Under the pieces are notes generated by a model. The model was given only the letters and a program-made list of their open reading frames with translations, made no database searches and was not told where the DNA came from. The position numbers were made by a program, and so were the translations under genes. A DNA stretch of 64,000 bases from an uncultured Actinomycetes bacterium (lineage in GTDB: Bacteria > Actinomycetota > Actinomycetes > Nanopelagicales > Nanopelagicaceae): NCBI GenBank assembly GCA_903863015.1, contig CAIPAI010000032.1:20690-84689 (forward strand), given 5' to 3'. Below, piece by piece: positions 17,198-25,631 of this stretch; position 1 is the first letter of the stretch; the number at the start of each line of letters is the position of its first letter.

Positions 17198-18522
17198 AAA
17201 TCTTGAAGGTATTCGGTGATTTCCCAATCGCTGACGTGTTGGTTGTAGCGATCCACTTCGTCGCGCTTGAGTGCGATGAATGAGTTGAAGAGTAATTCCC
17301 CGAGCGCATCCTTTAACACATCATTTGCTTCGAGCTCGTCGAGCGCCTTTGCCAATGTCCCTGGTAATACTGCAGCAATTTCGTCATCGTATGCCCAGCC
17401 AGCGATCGGATCTGGTGGCGTGATCTTCTTCTTAATTCCATCAAGTCCGGCCGCAAAGATGGCAGCCATTACTAAGTAGGCATTTGCCGCACCGTCAGCA
17501 ACCCGGACCTCGATGCGGGTTCCTTCGCCTCTTTCGGGTGGAATACGCATGTAGGTACTGCGATTGTCGTGTCCCCAGTTGATTCGGTAAGGCGCTAATG
17601 AATCGGGACGGATCCGGCGGTATGAATTGACGGTGGGGTTAGTGAGCGCTGTCATGGCAGGAGCGTGTTTGATAACGCCACCGATAAAGTGGAGGGTTGT
17701 TTCGCTCAACTCACTGCCAGCATGCATGACGTTCTTGCCATTCTTGTCGACGAGAGAGACGTGCATGTGGAAGCCGCTACCGCCTTCGTCATTCCATGGC
17801 TTACCCATAAACGTGGCGTATACGCCGGCGCGCGCAGCAATGTCTTTCACTGCGTACTTCATCAGGAAAGTACGGTCAGCAGCATCCATAGCTTCGCTAT
17901 GCCAGAGATTAATTTCGTACTGTGATGGCGAAAATTCATGGTTGCCGGCAAAGGTTCCGATGTTGAATTCACCGAGATTGCGGAGCATGGACAAGAAGAG
18001 GCCGTTGGGATCTACGAGTGCGCCCGTCATGTAAACGCGACCGGTCTTTTCAATCGCTCGCTTGAAATGCCCGTGCTCATCAAGCTTGGCAACGTAGAAC
18101 TCAAGTTCGGGACCAGCTATTGGTGTGAGTCCTAAAGATTTGTACTCGTTAAGAATATTTCCGAGCACAGTGCGCGGAGAGACTTGGTTAGGAGTGCCGT
18201 CTGGATCAAGGGCGTGTGCAATAACCATCGCGACGCCAGGATCCCAAGGGATCGGGCGCAACGTGGGCCAATCGATGTCGGTGAGCAAATCGGGGAGTCC
18301 GTCCGCAAGCGAGGCATGTCCGCTCTCGATGACGCCACCCACTGTGCTGGTGATCCAGACCCCTTGGCAGAATGCTGGGCCGTGTGCTGCTGAGCGAGCG
18401 AGCTCTGAGACGAGTAGATCCTTCGAGCGCGCAATACCAAGGACGTCGACATAAGCAACGCGCAGGATGTCGATTCCTAAGGCCTTCAGTTCGATCGCCT
18501 TGCTAGTGAGGTCGGTGCTCAT
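17194..18522 (-). CDS. Glutamine synthetase family ligase (gamma-glutamyl amide synthetase-like)
   Basis: A 442-residue glutamine-synthetase fold protein with GPELEFYV (metal ligands), FAGNHEFSPSQYEIN, GSGFHMHVSLV and NWGHDNRSTYMRIP (ATP/glutamate site). The length and loops fit the subfamily of gamma-glutamylpolyamine, gamma-glutamylanilide or gamma-glutamylalkylamide synthetases (PuuA, TdnQ/AtdA1, IpuC) rather than GlnA, and no GlnA-type adenylylation tyrosine loop is seen. It would join glutamate to an amine using ATP. An AAGGAG precedes the ATG. It is divergent from a class I amidotransferase gene, as in aniline-type clusters. Confidence 0.8.
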   Translation of the reverse strand: MSTDLTSKAIELKALGIDILRVAYVDVLGIARSKDLLVSELARSAAHGPAFCQGVWITSTVGGVIESGHASLADGLPDLLTDIDWPTLRPIPWDPGVAMVIAHALDPDGTPNQVSPRTVLGNILNEYKSLGLTPIAGPELEFYVAKLDEHGHFKRAIEKTGRVYMTGALVDPNGLFLSMLRNLGEFNIGTFAGNHEFSPSQYEINLWHSEAMDAADRTFLMKYAVKDIAARAGVYATFMGKPWNDEGGSGFHMHVSLVDKNGKNVMHAGSELSETTLHFIGGVIKHAPAMTALTNPTVNSYRRIRPDSLAPYRINWGHDNRSTYMRIPPERGEGTRIEVRVADGAANAYLVMAAIFAAGLDGIKKKITPPDPIAGWAYDDEIAAVLPGTLAKALDELEANDVLKDALGELLFNSFIALKRDEVDRYNQHVSDWEITEYLQDF

Positions 18523-18546
18523 GCTGACTCCTTGGTTCTCATGGCT

Positions 18547-18587
18547 AGGCAGCGAGCTGCCTGACCGTTTGCATCCGTACGATTCTA
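18547..18587 (-). promoter_or_regulatory. -10 box and inverted repeat upstream of the glutamine-synthetase-like gene
   Basis: On the minus strand a TAGAAT hexamer (18587-18582) lies about 60 bases before the ATG of the ligase gene. Between them AGGCAG-CGAG-CTGCCT (18547-18562) has six-base perfect arms, at about +13 to +28 of the predicted transcript. It could be an operator or a leader hairpin. A good -35 is lacking. Confidence 0.4.
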
Positions 18588-18650
18588 GAGATAGATAAAG
18601 AATTTAGATATATCCTCGCCATTTTTCCCCCAATCAGGCAACATGGGCGC

Positions 18651-19355
18651 GTGCGCGCCCTCTTCATTCAACATGATCCGTTTAGCCCTACTGGCCCTGT
18701 GGGCGAAGCCTTTGCCGATCTTGGGTATGAGATCTCTGAATTTCTTGTGGTGCCACACGCAGATTTTCACTCCCCGAACGTCGTTGCGAAGTGGCCGGAC
18801 TTCTCCGATTACGACCTCCTAGTGCCGATGGGATCACCTTGGGGCGCGTGGGATGAAGCCAAAATTGGTAGTTGGCTCCTGCCTGAGTTGGAGCTTTTGA
18901 AGGCGGCCCACGAGAGCGAGATCCCCATCTTTGGAATCTGTTTCGGCGGCCAATTGATGGCCCGAGCACTTGGTGGTTCAGTTGCCCCCGGGCCGCGCCC
19001 CGAGATCGGCTGGTTTCCCGTGCATAGCGATCGGCCAGAGTTGATTGCTGAAGGGCCGTGGTTTCAATTCCATTACGACCGGTGGACTCTTCCCGCTCAC
19101 ATCAAGGAGATCGCTCGCACACCAGTGGCTTCGCAGGCCTTTGTGAGTGGACGGACGCTTGGCATCCAATTCCATCCAGAAGTAATTACCTCCACTTTGC
19201 AGGGGTGGATTGATAATGGGGGGGAGGGCGCGGTCGCCGGAGATGGGCAATCAGTTAAAGCGCTTATCAATATGACTAGAGCACAAGAAGTTGCGGCGAT
19301 TGCTCGCGCACACACATTGGTAAAGAATTTTGTGAGTCAGGTAGTGAAAGCATGA
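18651..19355 (+). CDS. Class I glutamine amidotransferase (GMP synthase-like domain)
   Basis: A stand-alone 234-residue class I amidotransferase: nucleophile elbow GICFGGQ and the His-Glu pair in IQFHPE. Stand-alone members beside GS-like ligases include TdnT/AtdA2 of aniline degradation (gamma-glutamyl amide hydrolase), so it may hydrolyse or help handle the gamma-glutamyl amide. The start is GTG 18651, with no Shine-Dalgarno but a CAACAT hexamer six bases upstream, so it may be leaderless. It is coupled to the downstream P450 by ATGA. Confidence 0.8.
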   Translation: MRALFIQHDPFSPTGPVGEAFADLGYEISEFLVVPHADFHSPNVVAKWPDFSDYDLLVPMGSPWGAWDEAKIGSWLLPELELLKAAHESEIPIFGICFGGQLMARALGGSVAPGPRPEIGWFPVHSDRPELIAEGPWFQFHYDRWTLPAHIKEIARTPVASQAFVSGRTLGIQFHPEVITSTLQGWIDNGGEGAVAGDGQSVKALINMTRAQEVAAIARAHTLVKNFVSQVVKA

Positions 19356-20545
19356 GTGACTTACAAGCCTTTCTTTCAGCAGTCACTGTGGAAGATCTTG
19401 AGCGAGATCCTTACCCGATCTACCAACGGTTACGAGAGTCCCAAGAAATCGGTTACTTGCCTTGTGTGGATCTATGGCTTGCCACGTGTTGGGGCGATGT
19501 CGCCACGGTAGGTACCGAGAACACAATCTATTCGGCCGAGCTGGGAGGCAATAGTCCACTCGATATCGCTTTCGACGGACCAAGCGTGTTGACCATGGAA
19601 GGTCCTCATCACTTAGCGCTGCGCCAGAGCATGGATGAGAAATATCGCCCCAAGAACGTTTCCAATTGGATTGAAGATGTTGTCAGGCCCATTGCGCGCG
19701 CCCAGGTAGCGAAATTAACTTCAGGGAAAGTGGATCTGCTCTCGCAATACTTTGAGCCGATCTCCGTCCTCTCCCTCGGCGCAGTTCTGGGTGTGGGTCA
19801 TCTTGATGATTCGACTCTTCGCCGATGGTTCTACGGGTTACGCGAAGGTGCCATCAATTACGAATCCTCGCAAGACAGGTTTGCCGAAAGTGCGATTATC
19901 GCCCGTGAAATCGATGAAACGATGGCTGAAGTATTTGATCGGTTAGAACAACACCCAGATGACTCCACCATTTCGCACATGCTCTTCACGGGGATGCCCG
20001 AGGGGCAGATGCGCTCGCGAAATGCGCTCATGCCCACGATCAAGGTGATGTTGTTGGGAGGGGCGCAAGAGCCGGGACACGGCGCTGCTTCAACTATGTA
20101 TGGATTACTTTCGAACCCAGATCAACTCGCGGCGGTACTAGCCGAACGCTCTTTGATTCCCGTTGCGGTCGATGAAGGCGTTCGTTGGGTCTCTCCCATC
20201 GGAACCCAGGTTCGAGAAACTCAGAGTGACGTAATCCTGGGAAGCACCGCGATCGGTAAGGGTGCGCGTGTAGCTGCTGTGTTGTCTTCCGCTAACCGCG
20301 ACACGGCAGTCTTCGGCGCGAGCGCCGATGAGTTTGATATCAACCGCGAGAAGCGTGCGCACGCTGGCTTTGGATTTGGCCGCCACTTCTGCACTGGTCA
20401 TGCTTTTTCGAAGCAGCAAATAGCAATAGCTCTTGAAGAGTTGTTAGCTCGCTTCCCGGAGATGTCGTTAAACCCAGATCATGAAGTGCGCTTTGAAGGG
20501 TGGGAATTCAGGGCTCCCACTGCACTGCACGTTATCTTGCAGTAA
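19352..20545 (+). CDS. Cytochrome P450 with unusual I-helix, CYP255/GcoA-like
   Basis: A 397-residue soluble P450: haem loop FGFGRHFCTG, ExxR helix DEGVRW, and an I-helix reading LLGGAQEPGHGAAS in place of the usual AGxDT/AGxET, so the acid-alcohol pair is absent. From memory, the pocket residues reported for the aryl-O-demethylase GcoA (Phe169, Val241, Gly245, Phe395) fall at Phe160, Val232, Gly236 and Phe386 here, a constant shift of nine. That suggests a monooxygenase acting on a small methoxy- or hydroxyaromatic. No GcoB-type reductase is present; the ferredoxin and reductase at 26.5-27.9 kb are likely partners. Coupled to the amidotransferase gene. Confidence 0.85.
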   Translation: MSDLQAFLSAVTVEDLERDPYPIYQRLRESQEIGYLPCVDLWLATCWGDVATVGTENTIYSAELGGNSPLDIAFDGPSVLTMEGPHHLALRQSMDEKYRPKNVSNWIEDVVRPIARAQVAKLTSGKVDLLSQYFEPISVLSLGAVLGVGHLDDSTLRRWFYGLREGAINYESSQDRFAESAIIAREIDETMAEVFDRLEQHPDDSTISHMLFTGMPEGQMRSRNALMPTIKVMLLGGAQEPGHGAASTMYGLLSNPDQLAAVLAERSLIPVAVDEGVRWVSPIGTQVRETQSDVILGSTAIGKGARVAAVLSSANRDTAVFGASADEFDINREKRAHAGFGFGRHFCTGHAFSKQQIAIALEELLARFPEMSLNPDHEVRFEGWEFRAPTALHVILQ

Positions 20546-20562
20546 ATAAGTTGAAGTAACGT

Positions 20563-21828
20563 TTACTCGAACTCAACTCGTACAGGCAATCGCTTAATGC
20601 CATGGACGAAATTGCTGCGCAAGTAATCCGTCTCGCCGATACGCTCCATATGTTTTACTCGAGGCAGTAGTTGCGTAAACATAATCTGCATCTCAAGCCT
20701 GGCGAGTGCATTGCCCATGCACATATGTGGTCCACCACGGCCAAATGCCATGTGTTCGTTGGGCTTACGGGTCACATCGAAGGTATATGGATTGGTGAAA
20801 GTCTCCGGATCACGGTTGCCGGATGCAAACCAGACCACTACTTTCTCGCCCTTCTTAATCTTCTTCCCATGCATCTCCACATCGCGCGTTGCGGTGCGAC
20901 GGAAGTGATAGACCGGGCTTGCTTGGCGCAGGAATTCTTCGATGGCCCAAGGGATGAGTTCTGGCTTGGCCTTGAGAAGCGCCATTTGCTCAGGATGATC
21001 TATAAGCGCGTTCATCGAGTGAGTGATGGCGTGACGAGTCGTTTCGTTACCTGCAATAACGATGAGCAGGAAGTAGTTCCGGAAGTCGCGATCGTCTAGC
21101 GCTAAACCATCGGTGGGAACGTTGTGTGCAAGTTGGGAGACCAAATCGTTCTCACTCTTACCGCGACGTGCTTCTCGTAACTTGAATCCGTAATCAAAAA
21201 CTTCCAATGCGGCAGGGGATCGGAAGGGGAGGAGGCGGTACTTCTCGCTCTCTGCGCTATCGAGGAGTACGTCGGTGTGTTCTGGGTCGGTGTTACCCAC
21301 CATGCGATTTCCCCAGTTAATCAGTTGGCCGGTATCCGTATCTGGCACTCCGAGCATGCGTGCTAATACGCGAATCGGGAAATCAGCGCTTACCTCTTTC
21401 ACGAACTCGAATTGATTCTTTGAGAATGCTGCGTCGAGAGTGGTCTTAGTCAGTGCCTCTAGAAAGTTTGTATACCCTGCGACGGATTTTGGCGTGAAGT
21501 TATCCATCATCAATTTGCGGAGGACGCGATGACGGTTCCCGTCTGTTTCTAGCATGGAGCGACGCACCTCGAGTTGTTCTTCGTCTAGCTCCTCAAGATT
21601 GGTGCCCTGCTCACTATTAAACGTTTCGGTATCGCGCAGCACTGACACGATGTCGGCATACCGCGTGAGTGACCAGAAGCCTGCTCCACCTTCTTCGTTG
21701 CTCCAATGGCATGGGTCTTCGCTGCGCATCTGCTCGAAGAGGGACCACGGAGCGCCGTTCTCAAATAAACTCATATCTGCAAGTGATACATCGCGAAGGT
21801 TGCGTGATGTTCCAGTGCTTGCCGCCAT
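20563..21828 (-). CDS. Cytochrome P450 (second)
   Basis: A 421-residue P450 with a normal I-helix (VIAGNETTRHAI), ExxR helix (EEFLRQ) and haem loop FGRGGPHMCMG, one residue longer than the common pattern, as in several CYP groups that hydroxylate terpenes, sterols or fatty acids. GGGAG precedes the ATG. It is convergent with the first P450 gene and divergent from the MarR gene, so the two P450s are separately transcribed. The substrate is unknown. Its electron donor may be the 3Fe-4S ferredoxin at 26.5 kb. Confidence 0.9.
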   Translation of the reverse strand: MAASTGTSRNLRDVSLADMSLFENGAPWSLFEQMRSEDPCHWSNEEGGAGFWSLTRYADIVSVLRDTETFNSEQGTNLEELDEEQLEVRRSMLETDGNRHRVLRKLMMDNFTPKSVAGYTNFLEALTKTTLDAAFSKNQFEFVKEVSADFPIRVLARMLGVPDTDTGQLINWGNRMVGNTDPEHTDVLLDSAESEKYRLLPFRSPAALEVFDYGFKLREARRGKSENDLVSQLAHNVPTDGLALDDRDFRNYFLLIVIAGNETTRHAITHSMNALIDHPEQMALLKAKPELIPWAIEEFLRQASPVYHFRRTATRDVEMHGKKIKKGEKVVVWFASGNRDPETFTNPYTFDVTRKPNEHMAFGRGGPHMCMGNALARLEMQIMFTQLLPRVKHMERIGETDYLRSNFVHGIKRLPVRVEFE

Positions 21829-21950
21829 CAGATTCTCCCAATCATTCGGATCAAAACGAATTTACCTTATCTCTTCCATCAAATGAAGTAGGGATATTTC
21901 GGGCACATTCTCTAATTTGCCACTATCCTGGCGCGCAGGGGGAGATATCA

Positions 21951-22448
21951 ATGGCCGGTGCACATACGCTCAGCGAGACCGAGCGCGCAGTTCAGGAGCG
22001 CCTCGACAGTTTGCCGATCGACTTCGAGGCGATGGCTGCTGTTTCTAATCTCTTCCGCGCCGCAAACGCCGTAAGAAATCACCTCGAGCGCACCGCGCTG
22101 GCTCCTAGCGGTATGACATGGACTGGCTTTGTAGTTCTCTGGGTGGTCTGGATCTGGTCACCGATCGAGACGCGGGACATTGCATCTGAAGCGGGAATCT
22201 CGAAGGCCACACTGACTGGTGTGCTAAATACGCTTGAGGGCCGCGGTTGGCTTGAGCGTCAACGGAGTTCAGAAGACGGACGCCTCATGGTGGTCACTCT
22301 GACGCCGGCGGGGTCAAAGTTAATGAAGAAGCTCTTCCCGAAGTTCAATGATCAAGAAATTGCCACCGTGTCGCAGGTGCCTCGTGCCGAGTTAGAGAAA
22401 TTCACTGCCAACTTGCGCTCACTTACTCGATCAGTTGAAGGAAGTTAG
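21951..22448 (+). CDS. MarR family transcriptional regulator
   Basis: About 165 residues with a MarR winged helix: ETRDIASEAGISKATLTGVLN (helix-turn-helix) and the wing RQRSSEDGRLMVVTLT. The start is ATG 21951 with GGGGAGA upstream; the upstream open frame is not needed. It is divergent from the second P450 gene and is a candidate regulator of that gene and of the palindromes at 23233 or 12517. Its end overlaps the convergent PuuD-like gene by four bases. Confidence 0.9.
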   Translation: MAGAHTLSETERAVQERLDSLPIDFEAMAAVSNLFRAANAVRNHLERTALAPSGMTWTGFVVLWVVWIWSPIETRDIASEAGISKATLTGVLNTLEGRGWLERQRSSEDGRLMVVTLTPAGSKLMKKLFPKFNDQEIATVSQVPRAELEKFTANLRSLTRSVEGS

Positions 22449-23152
22449 CCGATCCGTTCGCGGAACTTCTTAAATATTGAAAGTTGATCGGAATCAATCT
22501 CCCATCGATCCTCCGGATGCCATTGCACGGCGACCCCGTTCGCTCCATCTACCGTGAGGGCTTCGATGCAACCGTCGGTGGAGTAGGCAACGGCGCGGAC
22601 ACCACTTCCTAATTTCGCTACTGATTGATGGTGGTAGCACGAGCTTGTCACCACTGGCAGTTCGAGGCCGAATTCGTCCCATGCTTTTTCGAAGACCACA
22701 TCATGCGTCAGATGACGATGTGGCGGTTCGATGTGCTGATTCAAGGTGCCACCAAGAGCGACGTTAAGTAGATGCATTCCTCGGCAGAGCGCGAGGAAGG
22801 GGATGTCTTCAGCGAGCACGTGCTTCATCAGGGCCAGATCGTTTGCGTCCTGGACATCATCGATGTCGTAGAGGTGCTCAGAGTTGGGTTGCTCGCCATA
22901 GGTCGCAGGATTGATGTCTCCGCCACCGGCAAAGAGCACCCCGTCGAAACCTTTTAACCGCTCGTGCCAATCGGAGGAATCCTGGGTGGGCAGGAGCGTG
23001 ACCGGATCCAAGCCCGCAGCCCAAAGCCCTTCGAGGAGCATTCGAGCAGAGACCACGCCTCGAAACCGGAGCGCGCTCGCGCTCTCTGTGAAGCGTCCTA
23101 GGAGGGCGACCTTGGGTCGAACGCCAGTTGAATTCTCGGATGCTGGGCTCAT
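22445..23152 (-). CDS. Gamma-glutamyl-gamma-aminobutyrate hydrolase family protein (PuuD-like, peptidase C26)
   Basis: A 235-residue class I amidotransferase-fold hydrolase with GVLFAGGGDINP, nucleophile elbow ALCRGMHLLNVALGG and VQWHPED. PuuD cleaves gamma-glutamyl amides to free the carboxylate side. Start: ATG 23152 with GAGGAG a few bases before; ATG 23164 is in frame. Together with the GS-like ligase at 17-18.5 kb and the aldehyde dehydrogenase next door it gives three of the Puu-type activities, although no PuuB-type oxidase is seen. Confidence 0.85.
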   Translation of the reverse strand: MSPASENSTGVRPKVALLGRFTESASALRFRGVVSARMLLEGLWAAGLDPVTLLPTQDSSDWHERLKGFDGVLFAGGGDINPATYGEQPNSEHLYDIDDVQDANDLALMKHVLAEDIPFLALCRGMHLLNVALGGTLNQHIEPPHRHLTHDVVFEKAWDEFGLELPVVTSSCYHHQSVAKLGSGVRAVAYSTDGCIEALTVDGANGVAVQWHPEDRWEIDSDQLSIFKKFRERIG

Positions 23153-23232
23153 CTGGCTCCTCATTGGGCTCTTCAGGCTCGAATTCGCGTACTTTGGGCT
23201 ACCTAAAAAGAATATCTGGTGGCATCCTATAC

Positions 23233-23248
23233 CGTTAGGATCCTAACG
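23233..23248. promoter_or_regulatory. 16-bp perfect palindrome upstream of the aldehyde dehydrogenase operon
   Basis: CGTTAGGATCCTAACG is fully self-complementary. It lies in the 99-base divergent region between the PuuD-like gene and the aldehyde dehydrogenase gene, just after a TATACC hexamer (23228-23233) that could be a -10. It is therefore a strong operator candidate for the hpa-like operon. No second copy was noticed in the window. Confidence 0.7.
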
Positions 23249-23251
23249 ATT

Positions 23252-24730
23252 ATGGGAATGAGGGAGATGTCCAAGATCGTCGTTGCGGGAGTATCTGTTG
23301 ATACCGGGCATTTCATCGGTGGTCAGCGGGTCTACTCTGCGCAGACTTTTTCAGATCACTCGCCGATTGATGGCTCCTTTCTGGGCGAAATCTCGCGCGG
23401 TGGGGCAGCAGAAATCGATCTCGCTGTTTCGGCCGCTCGCGCGGCATTCCCGGGTTGGGCAAAGACTCCTCGGGTCGAGCGCGCACGCATCATGCACGCC
23501 ATCGCAGATGGCGTTGAAGCTCGCTTAGAAGAGTTAGCCCAAGTTGAGACCCACGATAACGGAGCACTCATCCGTTCACATCGTCGTGGCGTGATGCCTC
23601 GAGTTGCTCACAATTTCCGCTTCTTCGCTGATTGGTTACTTAACGAGTTGCATCACGATCCATTCGAAACACGTGGGCATACCAACGTAGTTTCTTGGGA
23701 TCCATCTGGTGTGGCCGCACTCATCACTCCGTGGAATGCGCCACTTATGCTGGCAAGTTGGAAGATTGCACCTGCGCTCGCATCAGGTGACACCGTGATT
23801 TTGAAACCTGCTGAGTGGACGCCGCTGAGCGCTTCTCTCCTCTGCGACATTGCGAAAGAAGCAGGTTTGCCAGATGGTGTTTTCAATGTGGTGCAAGGTT
23901 TCGGAAATGAGGCAGGAGCCGCGCTCGTGGCCCATCCGGGAATTTCACGGATCTCATTTACCGGCTCGGTACCCACTGCAAAACTCGTTGCTCGAGCCGC
24001 AGCAGATAATTTGACGCCATGTTCGCTTGAGTTAGGCGGTAAGAGCCCGCTTATCGTCATGGACGATGCTGATTTGGAACTTGCAGTCACTCTCGCCGTT
24101 GAGCAGTACGACAATGCTGGGCAAGTCTGCTTAGCTGGAACGCGCCTACTGGTGCACGAAAAGATTCGTGAAGATTTTCTGACCGGCTTTAAAGAGCGCG
24201 TCTCCAAGATTGTGCAAGGTGATCCTCGTGTTGATGGAACTGATATTGGGCCGCAGATTCACGAGAAACAATTCACCAAAATTCTTGGCTACATTAATCG
24301 CGCGAAAGCAGCAGGTGCTGACGTAGAAGTAGGCGGGGGAGCGAACGAAAACCTAGGTGGTCTCTATATCCACCCGACGTTGATTTCACACGCCGCTCCC
24401 GGCAGTGAAATTCTCACTGACGAAGTGTTTGGCCCAGTATTAACGCTGCAAACATTTTCAACTGACGAAGAAGCCGTATCGATGGCCAATGGAACTGAGT
24501 TTGGGCTCGCCGCTGTACTCGTTTCAGGTAATCGCGAAAGAGCAGAGCGCATCTCCGAGCAGTTGGTTGCCGGCACTACCTGGGTCAATTGTTTCTTCGT
24601 GCGCGATCTCCGTGCTCCATTCGGTGGGGCACGTAAGTCTGGTGTGGGTCGCGAAGGCGGTTCCTGGTCTTTTGATTTTTATTCTGAACTAAAAAATACA
24701 GTGTTCTCACCAAACGGCTGGAGGGATTGA
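23252..24730 (+). CDS. Aldehyde dehydrogenase (HpaE-like, 5-carboxymethyl-2-hydroxymuconate-semialdehyde dehydrogenase candidate)
   Basis: About 492 residues of the ALDH superfamily: WNAPLMLASWK (NAD site), FTGSVPTAK, catalytic Glu in LELGGKSP and Cys in AGQVCLAGTR. It is followed after one base by an HpaD-type dioxygenase and then an FAH protein, the order expected for homoprotocatechuate breakdown, where HpaE oxidises the ring-cleavage semialdehyde. A PuuC-like role (gamma-glutamyl aldehyde) is an alternative. Start uncertain: ATG 23252, 23258 and 23267 are all in frame just after the palindrome. Confidence 0.85.
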   Translation: MGMREMSKIVVAGVSVDTGHFIGGQRVYSAQTFSDHSPIDGSFLGEISRGGAAEIDLAVSAARAAFPGWAKTPRVERARIMHAIADGVEARLEELAQVETHDNGALIRSHRRGVMPRVAHNFRFFADWLLNELHHDPFETRGHTNVVSWDPSGVAALITPWNAPLMLASWKIAPALASGDTVILKPAEWTPLSASLLCDIAKEAGLPDGVFNVVQGFGNEAGAALVAHPGISRISFTGSVPTAKLVARAAADNLTPCSLELGGKSPLIVMDDADLELAVTLAVEQYDNAGQVCLAGTRLLVHEKIREDFLTGFKERVSKIVQGDPRVDGTDIGPQIHEKQFTKILGYINRAKAAGADVEVGGGANENLGGLYIHPTLISHAAPGSEILTDEVFGPVLTLQTFSTDEEAVSMANGTEFGLAAVLVSGNRERAERISEQLVAGTTWVNCFFVRDLRAPFGGARKSGVGREGGSWSFDFYSELKNTVFSPNGWRD

Positions 24731-24731
24731 G

Positions 24732-25631
24732 ATGGGCGAGGTAGTTGGAGCGGGGCTTTTGGCACATGTACCTACGATCATGTTGCCGAAAGAAGTGCGT
24801 TACGAACTCAACGAAGGGAAAGAGATTTCTCTTGTTACGGGTCTGGAGCGTCTACGTAAAGAAGTCTTTGAAACCGCCGATTACGACACCGTTGTCGTAC
24901 TTGACTCTCACTGGGCTACGACCGTCGAGTTTGTGACCACGTCGCACGAGCGCCGTACCGGCAAGTACACCTCTGAGGAATTACCTCGTGGCATGTCTTC
25001 GGTCCCTTATGATTTTAAGGGCGATCCTGAACTAGCTATCGAAATCAGCAAGTATGCCGAGAAGCACGGCACGTGGATTACGCCTATCGACGACCCTCAC
25101 CTACCGACGTTTTACGCGACGTTGAATCTTTGGAAGTACCTAGGTGAAGGTTTAGACAAGCAATGGGTCAGTATCGGTTGCTGCCAAACTGCCGAGACTG
25201 AAGATAACCTGCGTCTCGGTCGCGCACTCGGAGATGCCATCGATAAGTTGGATCGCAAGGTGCTATTGCTCGCTTCGGGTGCGCTTTCACACACTTTCTA
25301 TCCGCTCCAAGAATTGCGCAAACACGAAGCAAGCGACATCTCACACATCTTCACGCCGGAAGCCCGTGAAGCTGATCTTGAGCGGATCGAATGGTTTAAG
25401 AGCGGGGATCACGATCAAGTACTGCGAACGATGCCGGAGTTTTATAAGTACAAGCCAGAGGCGCGATTTGGTCACTATCTCATGATGATTGGTGCGCTTG
25501 GAGAGAATGAGTGCACCGCACCAGGGCGCCTCTTCAGCGAGTATGAGAACTCAATTGGAACCGGACAGGTACATATCTGGTTTGATCAACCGGAAGCTGG
25601 CTGGACCGCAAAGCTGAATGCCAGTGTCTAA
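24732..25631 (+). CDS. hpaD: 3,4-dihydroxyphenylacetate 2,3-dioxygenase-type extradiol dioxygenase
   Basis: A 299-residue class III extradiol enzyme. It matches E. coli HpaD in order along its length: HVPTIML near the N-terminus, VLDSHW, YTSEELPRGM, GDPELAIEI, LASGALSHTFYPL and the C-terminal GTGQVHIWF. HpaD opens homoprotocatechuate to 5-carboxymethyl-2-hydroxymuconate semialdehyde using Fe(II). It is flanked by an aldehyde dehydrogenase and an FAH-family protein that would process the product. The start is ATG 24732, one base after the preceding stop. Confidence 0.85.
   Translation: MGEVVGAGLLAHVPTIMLPKEVRYELNEGKEISLVTGLERLRKEVFETADYDTVVVLDSHWATTVEFVTTSHERRTGKYTSEELPRGMSSVPYDFKGDPELAIEISKYAEKHGTWITPIDDPHLPTFYATLNLWKYLGEGLDKQWVSIGCCQTAETEDNLRLGRALGDAIDKLDRKVLLLASGALSHTFYPLQELRKHEASDISHIFTPEAREADLERIEWFKSGDHDQVLRTMPEFYKYKPEARFGHYLMMIGALGENECTAPGRLFSEYENSIGTGQVHIWFDQPEAGWTAKLNASV

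Noticed and set aside
17194..18522. Glutamine synthetase I (GlnA) controlled by the GlnE at 8.4 kb
   Set aside because: No adenylylation-site loop is recognisable, and its neighbours are catabolic; a gamma-glutamyl amide synthetase fits better.
20541..20567. AGTAAA...TTTACT inverted repeat spanning the stop codons of the two convergent P450 genes, as a two-way terminator
   Set aside because: Six AT-rich base pairs around a 15-base loop and no T-run; too weak to call a terminator.
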